In this document: one piece after another, positions 5,783-9,280 of the stretch
Layout: every line of letters starts with the position of its first letter
Position numbering within the stretch: position 1 is the first letter of the stretch
NCBI GenBank assembly: GCA_016183075.1
Contig: JACPFH010000559.1
Span: 1-9,280, forward strand
Origin: Deltaproteobacteria bacterium
Lineage (GTDB): Bacteria; Desulfobacterota; Binatia; UBA9968
Reading direction: 5' to 3'
DNA: 9,280 nt
Position numbers and translations under genes: made by a program
The notes under the pieces: model-generated
Seen by the model: only the letters and a program-made list of their open reading frames with translations
Database searches by the model: none
What the model was told of the DNA's origin: nothing

Positions 5783-5815
5783 GATGAAGTGAGTCGGTCA
5801 GTCTATCCTCGCCGA

Positions 5816-5862
5816 CGGTTGCATAATTATGGATAATCCTATAATCGTTTTAGCCGCTTAAC
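5816..5862. other. AT-rich palindromic boundary segment
   Basis: A sharp AT-rich island with GCATAATTATG, GGATAATCC and TATAATCG in a row, between the decayed toxin and the half attC. It ends in a second core-like box, GTTAAGC on the minus strand (5856-5862), pointing the same way as the one at 5776. This could be a recombination scar at the end of the array. Confidence 0.35.
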
Positions 5863-5945
5863 AACAAACATTCTGACCCGACGATTGTCTGCCTTTGCTG
5901 CCAACGATCGGTCCGAATCAATCCCGAGGCGATCCACGGAGCTAC

Positions 5946-6222
5946 GAACTCCCTTGCACCACGATTTAAAAGATGGAACGCCGACGACATGTTATTCATT
6001 TCGATACGCGAAAGGCAGGCCAACCGGCTAAAAAAGAATAGCCAGAAATCAGGGGATTTCGGGAGGGATCGATCCCATTCTAGGGAATCTTCGCAGTCTT
6101 CCGACTCTGGAAAATACTTCTCTTGCAAACTTATGGGCGGTGTCGGGTTTGTCCAGGGCTATGTAATCTGCGATGGCGTCTAAGTCCATCAGGGCCGGTT
6201 CAGCCCAAATTAGTCTAGCCAT
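5946..6222 (-). pseudogene. ParE/RelE-type toxin, frameshifted remnant
   Basis: The start ATG at 6222 opens a 57-residue frame, MARLIWAEPALMDLDAIADY then IALDKPDTAHKFAREVF and RLRRFPRMGSIPPEIP, ending at a TGA at 6049-6051. This is clearly the N-terminal half of a ParE/RelE-family toxin, normally about 95 residues. The missing C-terminal half continues in another frame, with SRIEMNN and HLLNRGAREF (about 5946-6008), matching the end of the family where an HxxR-like motif lies. A short middle piece, SGYSFLAGWPAFRV, fits best in the third frame, so two indels are likely. The start overlaps the stop of the upstream Phd part by 13 nt, the usual coupling in phd-parE operons. The toxin should be dead. 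Confidence 0.78.
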
Positions 6223-6572
6223 CGACGCAGTTTTCTTTTTGCCTGCGTATGCGTCATGACACGACCTCGTTGGATTGCTTTTTCGCCGCGCGCGATTCCT
6301 TCCAAGATCCGTATTCTGTTCTGCAGGGCTTCAAAGGTTCCTACGTCGACAAGATAGGCAGCAGGTTTCCCGTGTTCAGTGATGAGCACCGGCGCCTTGT
6401 CTTCTTCAAGTTCCGCCAAAATCTTCGTAGCCAACGGGCAGATAATGGTTGACGGATGTGGGCGGTTTAAAGCATCCGTTTGCACTACCACGACTGGTCG
6501 GGCTTTGCCCGGCTCTGTGCCGAAGCGAGGATTCAAATCCACCGCATAAACATGGCCATATTGAGGCCTCAT
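6210..6572 (-). CDS. Chimera of MazF N-terminal half and Phd antitoxin C-terminal part
   Basis: A 120-residue frame. Residues 1-47 are the start of a MazF/PemK endoribonuclease: YGHVYAVDLNPRFGTEPGKA, then RPVVVV with the conserved Arg25, and STIICPL. The rest of MazF is missing. From about residue 48 the protein is the greater part of a Phd/YefM antitoxin: ATKILAEL, APVLITEHGKPAAYLVDV, then the toxin-binding tail LEGIARGEKAIQRG and AKRKLRRWLD typical of partners of ParE-type toxins. The MazF active-site Thr (position 48 in the Bacillus enzyme) aligns with Ala48 here, so it cannot be a normal RNase. Upstream by an ATGA overlap with the original antitoxin end is a ribbon-helix-helix gene; downstream by 13-nt overlap is parE. 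The join most simply reflects a deletion between a rhh-mazF and a phd-parE operon. Confidence 0.85.
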   Translation of the reverse strand: MRPQYGHVYAVDLNPRFGTEPGKARPVVVVQTDALNRPHPSTIICPLATKILAELEEDKAPVLITEHGKPAAYLVDVGTFEALQNRIRILEGIARGEKAIQRGRVMTHTQAKRKLRRWLD

Positions 6573-6616
6573 AGATTCTCAGGGAGGTCTTCGAGAAGCT
6601 CCGTCTCTTGGAGATA

Positions 6617-6811
6617 TTACAGGTGAGCAGCGCCCAGGCGCCGAGAGACCTTACGGTACTCCCGCTCCAGCAATTTCCGCTCGTAAAGGGCGTTGTAATG
6701 GCTCACTGCCTTTCGAATGTACGTGTTGCGTGGCAACTTGAGTCGTTTGCGAATCTTTTCCACCTCAACATAAGTACTATCATCCAGCTTCAGGGAAAGT
6801 GCCTTAGCCAT
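6617..6811 (-). CDS. Ribbon-helix-helix (CopG-like) antitoxin, shortened by an early stop
   Basis: A 64-residue protein with the ribbon-helix-helix DNA-binding pattern: strand KALSLKLDDSTYVEVEKIRK, then a turn RLKLPRNTYIRKAVSHYNAL. Such proteins repress their own operon and neutralise MazF-type toxins. A TAA ends it at 6617-6619, but the same frame stays open for 15 more codons, reading YLQETELLEDLPENL, to a TGA at 6569-6571 that overlaps the MazF start (ATGA). The acidic tail and the overlap are what an intact antitoxin would have, so TAA looks like a recent nonsense mutation that removes the toxin-binding tail. A G-rich stretch stands 6 nt before the ATG as ribosome binding site. The DNA-binding part should still be functional. 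Confidence 0.78.
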   Translation of the reverse strand: MAKALSLKLDDSTYVEVEKIRKRLKLPRNTYIRKAVSHYNALYERKLLEREYRKVSRRLGAAHL

Positions 6812-6836
6812 AAATTACCCCCCGAGTGTTACCAAA

Positions 6837-6863
6837 AGTATATCCCGGCGCTTAAACAGTCGA
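6837..6863 (-). promoter_or_regulatory. Possible promoter of the toxin-antitoxin remnant
   Basis: On the minus strand TATACT (-10-like, 6842-6837) follows TCGACT (-35-like, 6863-6858) at 15 bp, with the start codon 25 nt downstream of the -10. The -35 match and the spacing are poor. GTAACACTC near 6830-6822 could be part of an operator. Weak. Confidence 0.3.
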
Positions 6864-6981
6864 CGAGACGGTAATTCTCAAGCTTCAGCGTTAATGCGAT
6901 CTTCGAAATCCGGCGAGACAAAAACGCGATTTCACGTGCGTCGTTGAACCTCAAGCCATTTAATGGTACACGCAAGAAACA

Positions 6982-8957
6982 ATGGCGAAATACCGCGTCA
7001 CCGTCGATACCGGAGGAACATTCTCGGACTTCGTTTTCTTCAATGAAGAGACCGGCGAGATCACGATCACCAAAGTCCCTTCCGCACGACGGTGGGGACG
7101 AACGCGCTGCTCGAAGAAAAGGGAGCTAAGACCGGGCTCCTCGTCACCGAGGGGTTTCGCGGCATCTATGAGGTCATGGAGCAGACCCGCGGCTACGGCC
7201 CGGCGACCTACGATCTCTTTTTCGAGAAACCTCGGCTGCTGGCGCTCCCTTACTATACCGAAGAGATACCGGAGCGGGTTGATTTCCGCGGCGAAGTTCT
7301 CAAACCGATTGACGTGGAGTCCTCGCTCCAAGCCGTGCGCAGGCTAAAGAAAAAGGGTGTAGAATCCATCGCCGTCTGCTTTCTCTTCTCCTTCCTCAAT
7401 CCCGACCACGAGCTCAGGATGAAGGAGATCGTCGCGAAGGAGTTTCCCGAAGCCAATCTTTCGCTTTCCTGCGAGGTCTTACCGCAGATCCGCGAGTTCT
7501 ACCGCATGAGCACCACTGTGATTAACGGTTACATCGCTCCCGTGGTCGGCCGCTACCTGGGCCTTCTCGAAGGGCGGCTCCGGGAAATTGGGGTGACCAC
7601 GCCCAAGCTTTACATCATGCAGTCCAACGGGGGGGTGTCCACTTTTCAGCGCGCGGCGAGAAAACCCGTCGCCACGGTCCTCTCCGGCCCCGCGGGCGGG
7701 GTCATGGCTTCGCTGGGAATCAGCCAGCGCGTCGACCTGAAAAATATCATCACCTTCGATATGGGCGGAACGAGCTGCGACGTGGCGCTGATCCACAAAG
7801 GGACGCCCGTGATCACCACGCAGGGAAGAATCAATCAACGCCCGATCAGCCTTCCGATGCTCGACATCCATACGGTCAGCGCCGGCGGCGGCACCATCGC
7901 GCGCGTCGATGCCGTCGGGGGCGTCCAGGTCGGCCCGGACAGCGCGGGCGCCGACCCGGGACCGATTTGCTATGATCATGGGGGCATGCAGGTCACGATC
8001 ACCGACGCCAATTTGGTCCTCGGGGTGCTCCACCCCGACAAATTTCTCGGCGGTCGAATGAAACTGAATAAGCCTAAGGCTGAAAAGCTGTTGGAAGAAA
8101 AAATCGCGCGTCCCTTGGGCTTGAATTTATTGGAGGCCGCCGACGGAATTTTGAAAATCATCAATGTCAAGATGGAGGAGGCGATCAAGGCGGTCTCCTC
8201 CCAGCGCGGCTATGACATCCGCGATTTCACCCTGGTCGCGTTCGGCGGGGGCGGACCGATGCATGCGGGTAAAATCGTACTCGACCTAGGGATCCCCTCG
8301 CTGCTCATCCCATTCGCTCCGGGTGTCACCTCCGCCCTCGGGCTCCTGATGTCCGACGTCAAGCACGACTATGTCCGCTCCAAGCTCGCGCCGCTAAAGG
8401 GGCTGGATCTCAATGAGATCAACCGGCTCTTTTCCCAGCTTATCGAGCAGGCCCGGCAGGAGCTACGGGCTGAGGGCTTTAACGAGAGCGAGATGGAGAT
8501 CGAGGCGTCCGTCGATCTGCGCTACGCGGGCCAGGGCTACGAGCTGACGGTGCCCTCGCCCTCTCCACCGCTGAAACCAGAGGACTTGGACCTCCTGCGC
8601 CAAAGATTCGATAGCCAGCATGAGCAGGCCCACGGCCACAAGGCGGAGACGGAGCCCGTGGAGCTGGTGAGCTTGCGCCTGGTGTCTCTCGGCCTGGTGC
8701 CGCAGGCCCGGCTCTCCCCGGCTGCGGCTTCGGGAAGAAAGGTTGAGGCTGCCCGAACCGGAGAGAGAAAGATATTTTTCGGTCAGGAGCACGGGCTGCT
8801 GGATTGTCAGATTGACAGCAGGGAACTGCTCGAGCCGGGTCACGCGGTGAGCGGCCCCGCTGTGATCGAACAGATGGACACGACAACGGTGATCCATCCA
8901 GAGCAGGAAGCGAGGGTGGATAGTTACCGGAATTTGATCGTTAAGGAGAAGGCATGA
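6982..8957 (+). pseudogene. hyuA: Hydantoinase/oxoprolinase subunit A (HyuA), internal deletion with frameshift
   Basis: HyuA is the ATP-dependent subunit of hydantoinase/5-oxoprolinase-type enzymes, which open cyclic amides with HyuB. The frame starting at ATG 6982 gives the first phosphate-binding motif, VDTGGTFSDFVFF, and runs to ITITKVPS at 7083. From 7086 the protein continues in another frame as TTVGTNALLEEK and stays open to the stop at 8955-8957. It contains the second phosphate motif FDMGGTSCDVALI, the AGADPGP segment, FGGGGPMHA and the C-terminal domain. In intact relatives roughly 30-35 residues, ending in an HGTTV motif, separate KVPS from TTV. So about 100 bp are missing and the frame is broken at 7083/7084. 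A GTG at 7092 could start a 621-residue fragment, but it has no ribosome binding site and lacks the first ATP motif. Apart from this the gene shows no damage; an assembly error is possible. Confidence 0.85.
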
Positions 8958-9023
8958 GGCGAGAGGCAACAGGCAACAGAAATAAATTCTTACTCACGCC
9001 TTCCGCCTCACGCCTCTCGCCTC
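8956..9023. repeat. GAGGCGAGAGGC inverted repeat in the hyuA-hyuB junction
   Basis: GAGGCGAGAGGC (8956-8967) and GCCTCTCGCCTC (9012-9023) are a perfect 12-bp inverted repeat. The arms carry 7-nt repeats: AGGCAAC twice at 8964-8977, and TCACGCC, TTCCGCC, TCACGCC and TCTCGCC in a row on the right. This is a short dispersed-repeat style common in some environmental genomes. It fills nearly the whole 72-bp gap between the two genes. Confidence 0.8.
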
Positions 9024-9029
9024 GTATTT

Positions 9030-9280
9030 ATGGCTGAAGTTGATCCCATAACTTTGCAAGTCATTCAGGCGCGCCTTGCGGGCATCGTCCAGGAAATGCA
9101 GAACTCGCTCTTCCGCACCGGCTTTTCCACGATCATCCGCGAGTCCCAAGACGCTAGCTGCGCCATCCTCAATACCGACGGCGAGGTCGTCGCCCAGCAT
9201 GTGGTGCTGCCGCTCCACATGGGGGCCTTTCCCGCCTCTGCCGCAGGCGTTCTGAAGCACTACTCCCCGGATGACATCCA
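9030..9280 (+). CDS. hyuB: Hydantoinase/oxoprolinase subunit B (HyuB), cut by window end
   Basis: The first 83 residues of HyuB: MAEVDPITLQVIQARLAG, then TGFSTIIRESQDASCAILN, AQHVVLPLHMGAFPASA, and on to the window edge. VDPITLQVI and IRESQDASCAI are family hallmarks. HyuB is about 500-600 residues in full and forms the amide-opening enzyme with HyuA. The start at 9030 fits the usual N-terminus but has no ribosome binding site before it. A good AAGGAG with an ATG (8954) overlapping the hyuA stop lies 76 bp upstream. It leads only into a 27-residue frame, because the repeat has separated it from the gene body. Confidence 0.92.
   Translation, partial: MAEVDPITLQVIQARLAGIVQEMQNSLFRTGFSTIIRESQDASCAILNTDGEVVAQHVVLPLHMGAFPASAAGVLKHYSPDDI

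Noticed and set aside
5850..6128. Separate 92-residue minus-strand gene
   Set aside because: Its middle matches the C-terminal half of a ParE toxin whose N-terminal half is in another frame; its ends have no family features, so it is a fragment of the pseudogene.
7479..8033. Long minus-strand frames opposite hyuA (also near 8463-8969)
   Set aside because: Mirror frames of a high-GC coding region; compositions are biased and no motif is seen.
7092..8957. Intact 621-residue HyuA starting at GTG 7092
   Set aside because: The first ATP-binding motif lies upstream in another frame and no ribosome binding site precedes the GTG, so the gene is treated as broken.

Overview
The window looks like environmental bacterial DNA with mixed GC, possibly deltaproteobacterial or Rokubacteria-like. 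That guess rests only on the style of the hydantoinase genes and the short dispersed repeats, and it is weak. Two blocks are visible. The first, about 1-5860, is an integron-type gene-cassette array read on the minus strand with no integrase gene in view (a CALIN, cluster of attC sites lacking an integrase). The second, from 6982 to the right edge, is a plus-strand hyuA-hyuB hydantoinase/oxoprolinase operon. Between them, about 5946-6811, lies the wreck of two toxin-antitoxin operons fused into one.

Reading the minus strand from right to left: at 6811-5946 a ribbon-helix-helix antitoxin with an early stop is followed by an in-frame chimera of a MazF N-terminal half and a Phd/YefM antitoxin C-terminal part, and then by a ParE/RelE-type toxin broken by frameshift. 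A GTTAGGC core at 5776-5782 opens the array. Cassette A (5748-5320) encodes an unknown protein whose 3' end is made of a repeat element. Cassette B (5223-4328) holds two genes, a PD-(D/E)XK-like protein and a small exported Rap1a/Tai-like protein. Cassette C (4011-3449) is a broken Mrr-like restriction endonuclease gene. Cassette D (3349-2853) is a compact antitoxin/RelE-like toxin pair. Cassette E (2752-1961) is an exported alpha/beta hydrolase. The attC-like sites between them sit at 5246-5307, 4205-4268, 3422-3479 (least regular) and 2774-2858. Where the attC of cassette E should be there is instead a 20-bp dispersed repeat and then a group II intron (about 1912-100) carrying a 428-residue reverse transcriptase/maturase.

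Many genes are decayed: the restriction gene, the ParE toxin, the ribbon-helix-helix antitoxin and hyuA all carry frameshifts, deletions or early stops, while the cassette D toxin-antitoxin pair, the hydrolase and the intron RT look intact. Short dispersed repeats occur at gene ends: the 20-mer at 1926 and 3487, the GGGGTCAAAT-type inverted repeat at 5314-5453, and the GAGGCGAGAGGC inverted repeat at 8956-9023. The last separates the translationally coupled hyuA stop from the body of hyuB. The most unusual single object is the MazF::Phd chimera, best explained by a deletion between two neighbouring toxin-antitoxin operons.
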